Source of the DNA: Selenomonadaceae bacterium
Lineage (GTDB): Bacteria; Bacillota; Negativicutes; Selenomonadales; Selenomonadaceae
DNA length: 64,000 bases
Direction: 5' to 3'
NCBI GenBank assembly: GCA_017549815.1
Contig: JAFYNH010000037.1
Location: 25,882-89,881 of the forward strand
The notes below the pieces were generated by a model. That model had not been told where the DNA came from, did not search any database, and saw only the letters and a program-made list of their open reading frames with translations. The position numbers were made by a program, and so were the translations under genes. Positions 7,573 to 17,038 of the stretch are shown piece after piece. The first letter of the stretch is position 1, and each line of letters begins with the position of its first letter.

Positions 7573-8087
7573 ATGGTTTCCTCACCGTAATCAGGAGAAT
7601 TCGGAATGTCTTTTTTCAAAAGAATGCGTCACACCATTGCCATGTTAATACTCCCTTTCTTTTTGACCAGATATGCCCCGTAGAGGCTCCAGAATCGCCT
7701 ACAACACACGTTTAGAGGCTTTTTTTACCGTTTAAGCCGAAATCAACCCCTTCAAAAGCCTCCTATCAAAATTTGGAATATCACTTTAACTTATTGTCCT
7801 AATTATACCAAGAAATTTTCGTTACGGGTCACTCGACAAGTGACAAATAACTTTCCGCAACTGGCACTTTCAAAAAAACACGGCTCGATTACTTTCGAGC
7901 TTCATTATATTGTTGCTCAAAATGTTGAAGACGAGCAACAGCTCGCTCAAAAACTTTTAACTTTCAATCAGCGCGAAAATATCAGAGAAACCGCCACCAT
8001 GTAAAAATAAAACGCTCCTGCCTAAAGTGATATTCTTCGACATGAGCGTTTATCTTTTTAAGCTTGAATAGTTAAGTGGTAGTCAAT
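7573..8087. other. gene-free stretch: structured leader, promoter and a possible coding remnant
   Basis: On the minus strand an extended -10 (TGGTATAAT, 7810-7802) could start a leader of about 220 nt before the glycohydrolase gene. The leader can fold: AAAAGCCTC at 7754-7762 pairs with GAGGCTTTT at 7715-7723, and a second inverted repeat with GCCTCTAC lies below it. I do not recognise a known riboswitch. On the plus strand a frame ending at 8004 reads FPQLALSKKHGSITFELHYI, then VAQNVEDEQQLAQKLLTFN; it has no start and may be the end of a lost gene. Confidence 0.35.
8010..8062. terminator. bidirectional hairpin after the giant gene
   Basis: AAACGCTC (about 8012-8019) pairs with GAGCGTTT (about 8044-8051), followed by ATCTTTTT on the plus strand and a T-rich run on the minus strand. 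It sits 30-80 bases beyond the stop of the giant surface gene and would end the 24-8 kb operon. Confidence 0.6.
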
Positions 8088-11000
8088 TTATTTTGAAAGC
8101 CAAACAGCTTGTTCGTGATTAGCGGAAAAGCTTAAGCCGTCGGCGAGTTGATACGTAATGTCGGAATTTCCTTCGACGTGTAACGAGCCGCCGTCCTTGA
8201 AATTAATATCAACGGCATTGCCAGAAATTTTCGTACCAACAATTTGGTCGAGCGAAATACCGGCAAGAATCACGCCGTCGCCGTCATTTGTCCCGCGAAT
8301 TGTATCGTTGCCATTTCCGTTGCAATAGAAGAACAGATTTTGAGAGTTGCCACCGACAAGTAAGTCATCGCCGCCGTTGCCGCCCCATAAGCTCGCATCT
8401 CCTTTGCCCGCAAGGATTGTGTTGTCAATTTCGTTGCCCGCCAAAGTATTTTTGCCGTCCGAAATCGTCGCGTCCAAAGTTTTTATATCTCCGACGAAAT
8501 ATTTGCCGTGCGAGCCGTCAAGCCAAATTTCCGCCTCGTCAGCAACAGTTACCTTTGCATTTTTAGCTGTCGCTACGAAGTAATTAGCCGCGTCGTCATA
8601 GGTAATATTTTCGTCAACTTTGGCAACGAATTCATTAATCTTGAAGTTCTTACCTTGCGCATCTTCAAGAGTTATCCAGCCGTCGCCGCCGATTTGCATA
8701 CGAACTGCGCCCGCGTCATTAAGGTTGACCGCCGTTATTGCGTTCGTGCCGACGTTGATTTTATCTTCCTCAAAGTTGAAGTTCTTAATAACGTCGCGCC
8801 CGTTGCCTTTATCGAAAACAAATTCGGTTGTGCCGTTGTCGTTGCCCGTCAAAGTCTCGTTCGCCGAAGACGCTATCAACGTATTCAGACCGCCGCCGAC
8901 CGTCACTTGATTTATGCCGCGAAAACTCTTGCCGTCCGTCAAATCGACAATCAATGATTCTTCAAAGTTCGTAAAGTCAACGCCCGATTTGTTGCCGATA
9001 TAAATATCTGCCGCGTTGTCGTCATTCACTGCGATAATCGAATCTTTCTGCGCAATCGCAGTTTTAATTTCCTTGCCATTCGCAACCGTCAAAATTCTCG
9101 CCGTACCGTCACCCGAAGAAATATTTTCGAGTAAAGCGCGAGTTGCACCGTTCTTAACAATTAAATCTGTGCCGTCAAAGCTGAAATTAGCGGTCGTTGC
9201 GTCAACGGAAATTTTATCGCCGCCGTCGTCGTCAAAGCCGGCTGTGAAGTTCACGATTGTATTTCTGCCGTTGCTAAGTTGAATAGTCGCGTTGTCGCCG
9301 TTAAGCTCAATAATGTTTTTGCCCGCGCCCGCGTCGATAAATGATTCATCGCTCGCGTAAACGGTATCATTGCCAGAGCCGCCGAGAAGTGTCGAAGCAA
9401 TTCCGCCAATAAGAATCAAATCGTCCTTTTTGTTGCTCGCATTGATTGCCGCGTCATCAGAGGCAAAGCCAACCTTTTGAAGACCGTCTTCAGCGTCGTA
9501 GAAGTTTACAATTTCGCTGGTCACGTTACCGAAACTGACGACTGCCGCGCCCATTGAAAGTTTACCGTCATCAAAGGAGATTTCCTTGCTTAAGATTTTA
9601 TCCACGATTTCCGAGAGCATATCATCATAATTGTCATTGAACCCTGCGCCCGTCGTGTCGTTGTAGCCTTCAAGCGTCATCTTGCCTTCTGGTACGAACA
9701 GCCACGTATTGCCGCCACTCTTCAAGTTGACGGTGACATTTTCGCCTTCGCTGACGACAGTATCAGTAGATTTACTCGTAACTATGCTGACCTTCGCGCT
9801 TGTTTTCTCGACAACTGCCAAGTCGCCGCCAGTAAGCGATATATCTTTTTTGCCGGTGTCTTCAGCCGAGACAACGCTTGAGTGATTCGGCTTGAATTCT
9901 TTGATAATGTCTTCGGTCGACATTTTTTCAGTACCGATAATGTTGGGATTGTTCAAGGTTGCGGCGTCTTCGAGAGTAATTGAATCATCGCCGACAGTAA
10001 GAATTAAATCGTTACCGCTTACCGACGCCGAATATTTACCGCCCGCGATTGAGAGCGTGTCATTTGCCGTAAAACCGTTGATAACGTCGTTGCCGCCATT
10101 GTAGACGATTAAATCATTACCCGAACCGCTGTAAATTGTATTGTCGCCGTCATTGCCGATAATCTCAATGTCTTTGGTGCGTTCCGACGGGTCGATTGTA
10201 GCAACGCCGTCTTGAGCAGTTATCGTTGCCGGGTCGTTATCGTCGAGAGTTAAATACTTGCCGAAAAGTCTTTCGTCGCCGTTTACGTCAACGCCTTTGA
10301 TAATTTTCTCTGCGCCGTTCTTAACGATAATTTTCTTTCCAACTGCCTCGAAAACATAATCACTGCCGACAATGGAGCCGTTGATACTCATATCCGCGAA
10401 AGGACGCCCATGATAAATTACATCTTCGCCTTCGGTGTAGTCGGTGATTACACATTCTGCCAAGTTCGCGCCGCCTCTGAAGGTATCGTTACCCGCGCCG
10501 CCCGTCATCGTCATATTAACTGCTGTTCCTGCCGACAATAAATCGTTTCCGTCGCCGCCGTCCATTGTCGCATTGTAGCCGCCGCCTAAAATCGTATTGT
10601 CGCCGTCGTTGCCGATAAGTTCAACGTCAGTCGTGCGTTCGGTGGCGTCGAGGACTTTAACATTTTCAAAAGCCGTAATCGTATCGGCGTCGTAATCGGC
10701 GACCGTCCAATAGTTGCCGATATAAGCAACCTTGCCGTTGGTATCGATAACTTTAATTTTCTTGTCGGCACCGTTATGAATAACCGTTTGAACCGTCGCA
10801 AGTGCCATAGCGAAATCGTCGCCGTTGAGGCTTGCCAGTGAAAGCGGAGACGCCAATTCAAAGCTACTGCCGTGATAAACTGCGTCTTCGTCTTCGTTGT
10901 AGTCTTCAATATTTATCGTTTGGAAACCGTAGCCGCCTCTGAAGGTATCGGCACCTTCGCCGCCCGTCTGATTGACTGTCGTCGCAATTCCGATAAATTG

Positions 11001-14000
11001 GTCGTCGCCTTTCGAGCCGATTAACGTTGCCGACGCTCCTTGAGCCAAGAGGAATGCATTGTTTAAAGTCTTGTCGCTTAAGTCGATAATGCCGCCAGCA
11101 GTGTTATTCACGTAATGAACTTCTATACTGTCCGAAGAATTCGCGAGCGTTGCAACTGCAGAATCCGCCTCCGTTTGAAGGACAAATGTTTTATGTTGAA
11201 GTGCCAAGCCAATATTGGTGCCGAATTCGTAATCGTCACTTTCGCTTGTCACCGTCGCGGAGCCGTCAAAGTTTTTCAGTCCTTTAAGGTTGCCGCTGTC
11301 GTCAAGCAGAATTGAAAATTCCTCGTCGCCGTCAACTTCCAAAGTCGTATCGCCAACATTAATCGTGCCTTGTCCACCGTCGGTCTCGAAAGTAACTTCG
11401 TCGCCGATATTGCCGCCCGGCTCAATCGAAATATTAAAGTCGTTTGACAGCCCGGCGAATGTCGTAAATTTATCATTGAGACTTTGCAGATAAAAACCGT
11501 TGCCGCCGTTTTCAACATCAATCGAAGTAAAATCTTTGTTGACATAGTGCATACCCATTACCACTACGCGCTTTCCGTCGGAAATGTGCACTTTGGCGTT
11601 GTCATCAATTATCAAGGTATCGTAAGAGGCTTCCACGCTCGCGCCGTCGCTGATATTTGTCGCTATGTCGGCAGGAGCTGCAGTATTGGGATAAACGTAG
11701 ACATGAATTGTGTATTTGTCATCGTTGTATATTCCCATGTCAACGCCGTTTACTTTTACACTGCCGCCAATACTGGCAAGAGCAATTTGATAGGCATCGT
11801 CGCCGAGAGGAACTACTTTCTTACCGATTCTGAAAACGTCCCAATTAATGTCTGACGCCTCAACCGTGAAATCTAAGCTGTCGGAAACGTAATTATAAAC
11901 ACCGCTTGAAATTGTCGTCCAACCTTCATAATCGACAAGTTCAACTGAATCCTCATTGAATTTAAGTCCGAACTCTTCGTCGCCGTTTACGGTAAAAGTT
12001 TCGTCGCCGACTGTAATTGTTCCGGTCTTGCCGTCGGTCTGAATTGCCAAGCTGTCGCCGATATTTCCGCCCGCCGTGATATTCAACTCGTAGCCGGAAC
12101 TCAAGCCGCTGATTGTCTCGAATTTATCATCAACGATATTGAGAGTGAAGCCGTTGCCGCCGTTTTCAGCCGCAATGGTTGTGTAATTTTGCGTCGACAT
12201 GTATTTGTTTGTAAAAATCGTGTGAAGTCCGTCGCCGAATGTAATTTGCGCGTCCTTGTCAACGCTGGCAGAATAATTGTTACGAACGGTTGCGCCGTCG
12301 CTGACATTCATTAACACGATATTTTTTCCGATACCGGCGGCAGATTTTGTAAAGTGCGCCGCGTAATTTGAATCGCCGCTGATTCCCAGTTCGGTATCAT
12401 CGACAAAAGCATTGCCGTTGAGTCCGTTTATTGCAATTCTGTTGCCGCCCTGCGCCTCAACATAGATATTATTTGCGATCGTCAAATTATCCGTGCTTGT
12501 GATTGAATCGCCGCTTACAGTGAACGTTGCCGACTTGGAAGGATTATTCGTGGCGTTGCCCGTGTATTCAAAGCCTCCGCCGTCAAGCGTAGCCCATTCG
12601 CCCTTGAATAAAGAATTGTCGTCCGTTTGAAGAGTAGAGTCAAAACCTTCCACGCCGACAACAGAGCCGTTTTCTCCAAATACAAATGTAAATTCGCTGT
12701 CACTGCCGAGAGTGTAGCGTTGATATTGCCACTCGTCAGAATCGGCGTCGAGAGAATATTTGCCGCTGTTGGCAGTGGTTTTAACGACGATAACGCCTGC
12801 GCCCGAAGTTTTGAAGTCAATTTTTTCTCCAACGTTAATTCCGCTCTCAATCGTAATTTCATAGCCGTCCTGCAGGTTGCCGATTGTCTTAATCAAATCG
12901 TCGCCCGTTGTAATTTCGACGCCTTCATTGTTATTGCTGATTGAAAGCTTGGTGTAAGCGCGAGAGAAAAATTGTTTTTCGGTGTAGAGGCAATAGGAGC
13001 CGTCTTTGAAAGTAACCGTATCGCCTTTATTGTCAAAGGAAATCCAATCGGCGGCGGTTGAAGTTCCCGCAGTACCGCGAGGGCTGATTGTTGCTCCGTC
13101 GCTGACGGCACGAATCGCCGTAACATTTGCGTCGGTAATGTAATAACCTTCAAGCGGGAACTCTTCGGAAAGATCAATCGGAGAAACAGCCTCAATGTTA
13201 TAGCTGTCGTCGCCTTCAATGCCGAGCGCGTCGCCGTTGTAAATGACATTGCCGCTTAAGTTTCTGATGTTCGTATGAGTGCCCGACTGTTGAACATAAA
13301 GAATCGAGCCGATAGAAACGTTGTCGGGAGCACCGTCGCCGTCTTCGTCTTTGAGATTGCCGCCCTTAAGAGTGAACTGCGCGGATTTATCATCACGATT
13401 CTTCTGCAAATAATCCATTTGAACAACGGAACTGTAGCCCCAGCCGCCGCTTTCAAGGCTTGTCCAATTACCTGTCATGGCGAGGTTGCCGTCATAGAAA
13501 ACCATTTTGTCGCCTTGATAAGCTCTGTTGCCTATAGTTACTATGTCAGAATTATTGCCGTTAGTTAAAATGACGGTCGATTGATTTGGCGTCGAAGTGT
13601 CGCCCGAAATTGAAATTGTGCTGTCGGCGTTGACTGTCCAATAATCATTGATGTAATTTTCTGTTTCGATAAAAAGCCGGTTGTCAAGCGCAAGTCCGTG
13701 AGCACTGTTGGCAATGACAGTTGCATCTTCGATAATGTTTATGTCGCCGATACTGTTGACTTGTTCGCCGTAAGTGCCGCCAATCGCCGCGTCTTTTACG
13801 TCGGTTGAAGTTGTATTAGCAACGACGGATGCCCGACCGCCGATTGTGATATTTCCATTTTTGCAGTAAACCGCCGAGCCGATAGCAGCCGTTTGCAAAC
13901 CGCTTGTTGCCTCGACAGTCGCATCGCCGTTAATCAAAATATCTCCGACCGTGCCGCGATAAGCCGAACCGATAGCCGCCGCGTAACCTTGAGGAGTATT

Positions 14001-15626
14001 TGATACAACGTGCGCCGTGCCAGTAATCGTAATGTTGCCGATTTTGGAGCCATTGCCCGCGCAACCGATACCGCAAGCCCCACTGCGAGTCATCAAATCA
14101 AATGTGCCGCTGTCGATTGTAATATTTGAAGAACTTAAATCTTCTTCGCCATTAGTGCCGATAGCCGCGCCGTTCAGCGTTACAATTTTTATCGAACCCG
14201 TTCCGCCGATAGTGCCGCCGCCGCCGATATTTATTCCCGCCTTGTTGCCTTTTACGATTGAAAAATCATTTGCGCCGTTAATGGTTAATTTATTATCTGC
14301 GCCGGAGCCGAGATGAATAACGGAAGCGGCAACTGCCTTGTTGGTAATTTTCAAGTCGTTAATCGTCAAATCAACGGTGTCACTCTGCGCGATAATTTGA
14401 ATTTCTTCCAAATCATAATCGCCGCCTTGCAAAGTGACAGCGTCGGTTGTGTTGATTAAAATTTTTCCGACGGAACCTTCGGCGATAGTGTAAGAGCCGC
14501 CCTTATTAATTTCTAAAAGCGTTTCTTCAAGAGCCTCTTTATCAAGTTCACTGCCGCCCGAATACAACAAACCGTCAGTCGAATTGTAACTTATTTCAGC
14601 CGCTTTAAATTCCGTACCGTTAATCGTTGTTTTGGTATAAATATCGCCGCTGTGTCCCGTGAAGGTGGCATTTTCGCCGATTGTGATAGTATCTTCGTTG
14701 TCTAAATAATAATCGCCTTCATTGGTTGTGCCGTATTGTTGATTTTCTCTGTGATACTCGATATTGTCAATGGCAAGTCCGAGATTTGAAGTAGCCGTAA
14801 CTTTTGCATTGCCTCCGATAACGATATTGCCGAGTGATTGAACCATTGAACCAAGCCCCGAACCGATAGCCGCAGAATCGTCGACTTGCGAGGCATTTAT
14901 GGCGTTGACTTCGGCATTGCCGTTAATCATGATATTGCCGACGGAGGCAAGGCTTGCGCCGCCGATTGCCGATGAATGTTGTCCGCTTGTTGCAGTAATT
15001 TTTGCATCGCCGTTAATCGTAATGTCGCCGCAAGTGCCCCAGTAAGAAGCACCGATTGTGGCAGCGTGACCTCCGGGCGCACTTGCAGTAATGTTTGCAG
15101 TTCCGGTGATTGTGATATTTCCGACTGCATTGCCGCGAGCACCCGCGCCGCCGATTGCACAAGCTCCGCTACGACACGTCAAATTAAATGTGCCCGATTC
15201 AATCGTTATATCGCTGTCGGGTTTTGATTGAGTGCCGTTGATACCGATAACCGCACTGTTTATCGACGTGCCTTTAAACGAGCCTGTGCCGTTGACTGTG
15301 AGACCACCGCCGATATTGACGCAAGCTCCGGGACCACTTTTGATTTCAAGAGTATTCTTGCCCGTGATATTGAGCTTATTCTCGGAGCCGTCGCCAACTG
15401 TAATGATTGGGTTTATGTTGTTGGCTATGTTGAGATTGTCAATAGTTAGGTTGGCATTATCTGCTGTCGTCGAGATAACAACTTCGCTGAGTTGAGTATC
15501 GGCATTTCCTGTAAGAGTTACCGCCTCCGTTGTCGCGATTGTGATAGTTGAATTTGATTCGTTGACATTGTAAGTTCCGCCTTTGGTTATTGTTAAATCA
15601 GCGAATCTTTGAAGGTCAAACTTCAT
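8088..15626 (-). CDS. giant RTX-like, beta-rich surface or secreted protein (2512 residues)
   Basis: The protein begins MKFDLQRFADLTITKGGTYN, with no ordinary signal peptide. Residues about 1-340 and 360-700 are tandem copies of one beta-helix-like domain with many GNITITGTA, GDITINGDA and AAIGS repeats. Residues about 750-1500 hold further repeated modules (GLSSGYELNITAGGNIGD, TITVGDETFTVNGDEEF). Residues about 1560-1950 and the C-terminus contain RTX-type motifs such as GGAGNDTFRGG, GNDGDNTILGGG and GGDGNDLLSAG, which bind calcium in family members. It is the last gene of an operon with a complete MFP-RND-TolC set. An adhesin or extracellular matrix role is likely from composition. The export route is unknown; RTX proteins normally use an ABC-type I system, which is not present here. 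Start has GAGGTGATTTCGT before ATG. Confidence 0.7.
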   Translation of the reverse strand: MKFDLQRFADLTITKGGTYNVNESNSTITIATTEAVTLTGNADTQLSEVVISTTADNANLTIDNLNIANNINPIITVGDGSENKLNITGKNTLEIKSGPGACVNIGGGLTVNGTGSFKGTSINSAVIGINGTQSKPDSDITIESGTFNLTCRSGACAIGGAGARGNAVGNITITGTANITASAPGGHAATIGASYWGTCGDITINGDAKITATSGQHSSAIGGASLASVGNIMINGNAEVNAINASQVDDSAAIGSGLGSMVQSLGNIVIGGNAKVTATSNLGLAIDNIEYHRENQQYGTTNEGDYYLDNEDTITIGENATFTGHSGDIYTKTTINGTEFKAAEISYNSTDGLLYSGGSELDKEALEETLLEINKGGSYTIAEGSVGKILINTTDAVTLQGGDYDLEEIQIIAQSDTVDLTINDLKITNKAVAASVIHLGSGADNKLTINGANDFSIVKGNKAGINIGGGGTIGGTGSIKIVTLNGAAIGTNGEEDLSSSNITIDSGTFDLMTRSGACGIGCAGNGSKIGNITITGTAHVVSNTPQGYAAAIGSAYRGTVGDILINGDATVEATSGLQTAAIGSAVYCKNGNITIGGRASVVANTTSTDVKDAAIGGTYGEQVNSIGDINIIEDATVIANSAHGLALDNRLFIETENYINDYWTVNADSTISISGDTSTPNQSTVILTNGNNSDIVTIGNRAYQGDKMVFYDGNLAMTGNWTSLESGGWGYSSVVQMDYLQKNRDDKSAQFTLKGGNLKDEDGDGAPDNVSIGSILYVQQSGTHTNIRNLSGNVIYNGDALGIEGDDSYNIEAVSPIDLSEEFPLEGYYITDANVTAIRAVSDGATISPRGTAGTSTAADWISFDNKGDTVTFKDGSYCLYTEKQFFSRAYTKLSISNNNEGVEITTGDDLIKTIGNLQDGYEITIESGINVGEKIDFKTSGAGVIVVKTTANSGKYSLDADSDEWQYQRYTLGSDSEFTFVFGENGSVVGVEGFDSTLQTDDNSLFKGEWATLDGGGFEYTGNATNNPSKSATFTVSGDSITSTDNLTIANNIYVEAQGGNRIAINGLNGNAFVDDTELGISGDSNYAAHFTKSAAGIGKNIVLMNVSDGATVRNNYSASVDKDAQITFGDGLHTIFTNKYMSTQNYTTIAAENGGNGFTLNIVDDKFETISGLSSGYELNITAGGNIGDSLAIQTDGKTGTITVGDETFTVNGDEEFGLKFNEDSVELVDYEGWTTISSGVYNYVSDSLDFTVEASDINWDVFRIGKKVVPLGDDAYQIALASIGGSVKVNGVDMGIYNDDKYTIHVYVYPNTAAPADIATNISDGASVEASYDTLIIDDNAKVHISDGKRVVVMGMHYVNKDFTSIDVENGGNGFYLQSLNDKFTTFAGLSNDFNISIEPGGNIGDEVTFETDGGQGTINVGDTTLEVDGDEEFSILLDDSGNLKGLKNFDGSATVTSESDDYEFGTNIGLALQHKTFVLQTEADSAVATLANSSDSIEVHYVNNTAGGIIDLSDKTLNNAFLLAQGASATLIGSKGDDQFIGIATTVNQTGGEGADTFRGGYGFQTINIEDYNEDEDAVYHGSSFELASPLSLASLNGDDFAMALATVQTVIHNGADKKIKVIDTNGKVAYIGNYWTVADYDADTITAFENVKVLDATERTTDVELIGNDGDNTILGGGYNATMDGGDGNDLLSAGTAVNMTMTGGAGNDTFRGGANLAECVITDYTEGEDVIYHGRPFADMSINGSIVGSDYVFEAVGKKIIVKNGAEKIIKGVDVNGDERLFGKYLTLDDNDPATITAQDGVATIDPSERTKDIEIIGNDGDNTIYSGSGNDLIVYNGGNDVINGFTANDTLSIAGGKYSASVSGNDLILTVGDDSITLEDAATLNNPNIIGTEKMSTEDIIKEFKPNHSSVVSAEDTGKKDISLTGGDLAVVEKTSAKVSIVTSKSTDTVVSEGENVTVNLKSGGNTWLFVPEGKMTLEGYNDTTGAGFNDNYDDMLSEIVDKILSKEISFDDGKLSMGAAVVSFGNVTSEIVNFYDAEDGLQKVGFASDDAAINASNKKDDLILIGGIASTLLGGSGNDTVYASDESFIDAGAGKNIIELNGDNATIQLSNGRNTIVNFTAGFDDDGGDKISVDATTANFSFDGTDLIVKNGATRALLENISSGDGTARILTVANGKEIKTAIAQKDSIIAVNDDNAADIYIGNKSGVDFTNFEESLIVDLTDGKSFRGINQVTVGGGLNTLIASSANETLTGNDNGTTEFVFDKGNGRDVIKNFNFEEDKINVGTNAITAVNLNDAGAVRMQIGGDGWITLEDAQGKNFKINEFVAKVDENITYDDAANYFVATAKNAKVTVADEAEIWLDGSHGKYFVGDIKTLDATISDGKNTLAGNEIDNTILAGKGDASLWGGNGGDDLLVGGNSQNLFFYCNGNGNDTIRGTNDGDGVILAGISLDQIVGTKISGNAVDINFKDGGSLHVEGNSDITYQLADGLSFSANHEQAVWLSK

Positions 15627-15643
15627 ACGAAATCACCTCATAA

Positions 15644-17038
15644 TTATTTTTGCGTTGCCCATTCGATTGTCGATACCGTTAATGCCTCGTCCGAACTTTT
15701 ATTTTCCTGTTCGGCTTGAACATAAAGCTTTGCATCAGTTTCAACGGGAACGCCCATAGCCTTTTCGAGTTGCGCCTTGCTGACTTCGTAGCTATAAATT
15801 GCATTGAAATAATTCATGCGAGCCTCAGTCAATTTTTCTTGCGCGTCCATAACTTCAAGGTTAATGCCGACTCCTTCGGCGTATTTAATCTGCGCGATAT
15901 TGTAATCTTCTTCTGCCTGCGAAACCGCAATTTTGGTTGTCTGTATTTGTTTTTCAGCCGACTTTAAGTTGTTATAAGCCTTGCGAACGTCAAGTTCGAC
16001 GCTCTCTCTGGCTTGAACAGCCGCCGATTGCAGACGTTTAACGGTCGCCTCGTTTTCATGAACTTGCGCCGCCGTCACATTGTTATCAAACAAATTCCAC
16101 GTCATGGAAAGTCCGGCTGTCCAACTTTCGTTGTGGTTGTCACGAAAGGGAGTTTCGCCGTTAAAAGTTTTGGAAACGACAGCATTGACTTGCGGCTTTC
16201 TGTTCGCTTTGGCTGATTCGATATTCGTTTCGGCTTGTTTAACGGCATAATCGGCGACAAAAATATCGGGGCGGTGTTCAAATGCGTAATTTAAACATTC
16301 CTCAAGGCTTATGTCGGTTTTCCGATAAGGAATTTCGTCGTTTACAATGATAACGGTATCCATCGGCAAGCCGATTAAATTATCCAAAGTCGCAATCGCG
16401 TTTTCGTAATCATTTTGGGCTTTAATCAGGGATTGTTGAGCATTCGCCAACTGAACTTTTGAAGATAAAACGTCAGCATGAGCCACAACGCCGTTTGCAA
16501 ATTTCACTTCGACTTGTTTAAGGTGTTCATTCAAATTATTTACAGTCTCTTGATTGGTATCGACTATGTTTTTGCAATGCAGAATGTCATAATAAGCGGC
16601 GGTCGTCTGATATTTGATTTGTTGCTTGGAATTTTCAAGATTCAAATCCGCCGAATTCAAGCCGTACCGCGCAGATTTTATCGAACTTTCATTCTTGCCG
16701 CCCGTGTAAAGCGGATAATTAAATTTCAAAGTGTTATCAAAGCCGAATTCGTAATTTGCCGAAGAAGTTTTACTGCGCGTCTCATAATCTCTGCCGCCGA
16801 TTTTATTCGCTGCCGCCGTCCATGAAAAAGTTGCGCCTGTCGCTCGACGCATTCGGCTCAAAATCCATTTTGCATTTTCTCTGCTTTCCTTTGACTGCTC
16901 AATAGTCCGATTGTTATTCAGAGCGAGGATTATGCTTTCTTCGAGACTTAAATTGATAACTCCCGAATCAGCCGACGTTTTCGGCAAGCAAATTACGATT
17001 CCGATTAAAAAAGTCACTAAAAATCTTAGGAATTTCAA
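15644..17038 (-). CDS. TolC-family outer membrane efflux protein
   Basis: The 464-residue product has a signal peptide (MKFLRFLVTFLIGIVICLPK) and two OEP repeats with long coiled-coil helices. Recognisable pieces are LSLEESIILALNNN and ALNNNRTIEQSKES at the N-terminus, and the repeat around TAAYYDILHCKNIVDTN and YNNLKSAEKQIQTT, ending near SYEVSKAQLEKAMGVP. TolC proteins form the outer-membrane and periplasmic duct of tripartite exporters. The start is TTG overlapping the RND gene stop (TTGA), with GAGG upstream, so translation is coupled. The giant surface gene follows after 17 bases. Confidence 0.9.
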   Translation of the reverse strand: MKFLRFLVTFLIGIVICLPKTSADSGVINLSLEESIILALNNNRTIEQSKESRENAKWILSRMRRATGATFSWTAAANKIGGRDYETRSKTSSANYEFGFDNTLKFNYPLYTGGKNESSIKSARYGLNSADLNLENSKQQIKYQTTAAYYDILHCKNIVDTNQETVNNLNEHLKQVEVKFANGVVAHADVLSSKVQLANAQQSLIKAQNDYENAIATLDNLIGLPMDTVIIVNDEIPYRKTDISLEECLNYAFEHRPDIFVADYAVKQAETNIESAKANRKPQVNAVVSKTFNGETPFRDNHNESWTAGLSMTWNLFDNNVTAAQVHENEATVKRLQSAAVQARESVELDVRKAYNNLKSAEKQIQTTKIAVSQAEEDYNIAQIKYAEGVGINLEVMDAQEKLTEARMNYFNAIYSYEVSKAQLEKAMGVPVETDAKLYVQAEQENKSSDEALTVSTIEWATQK

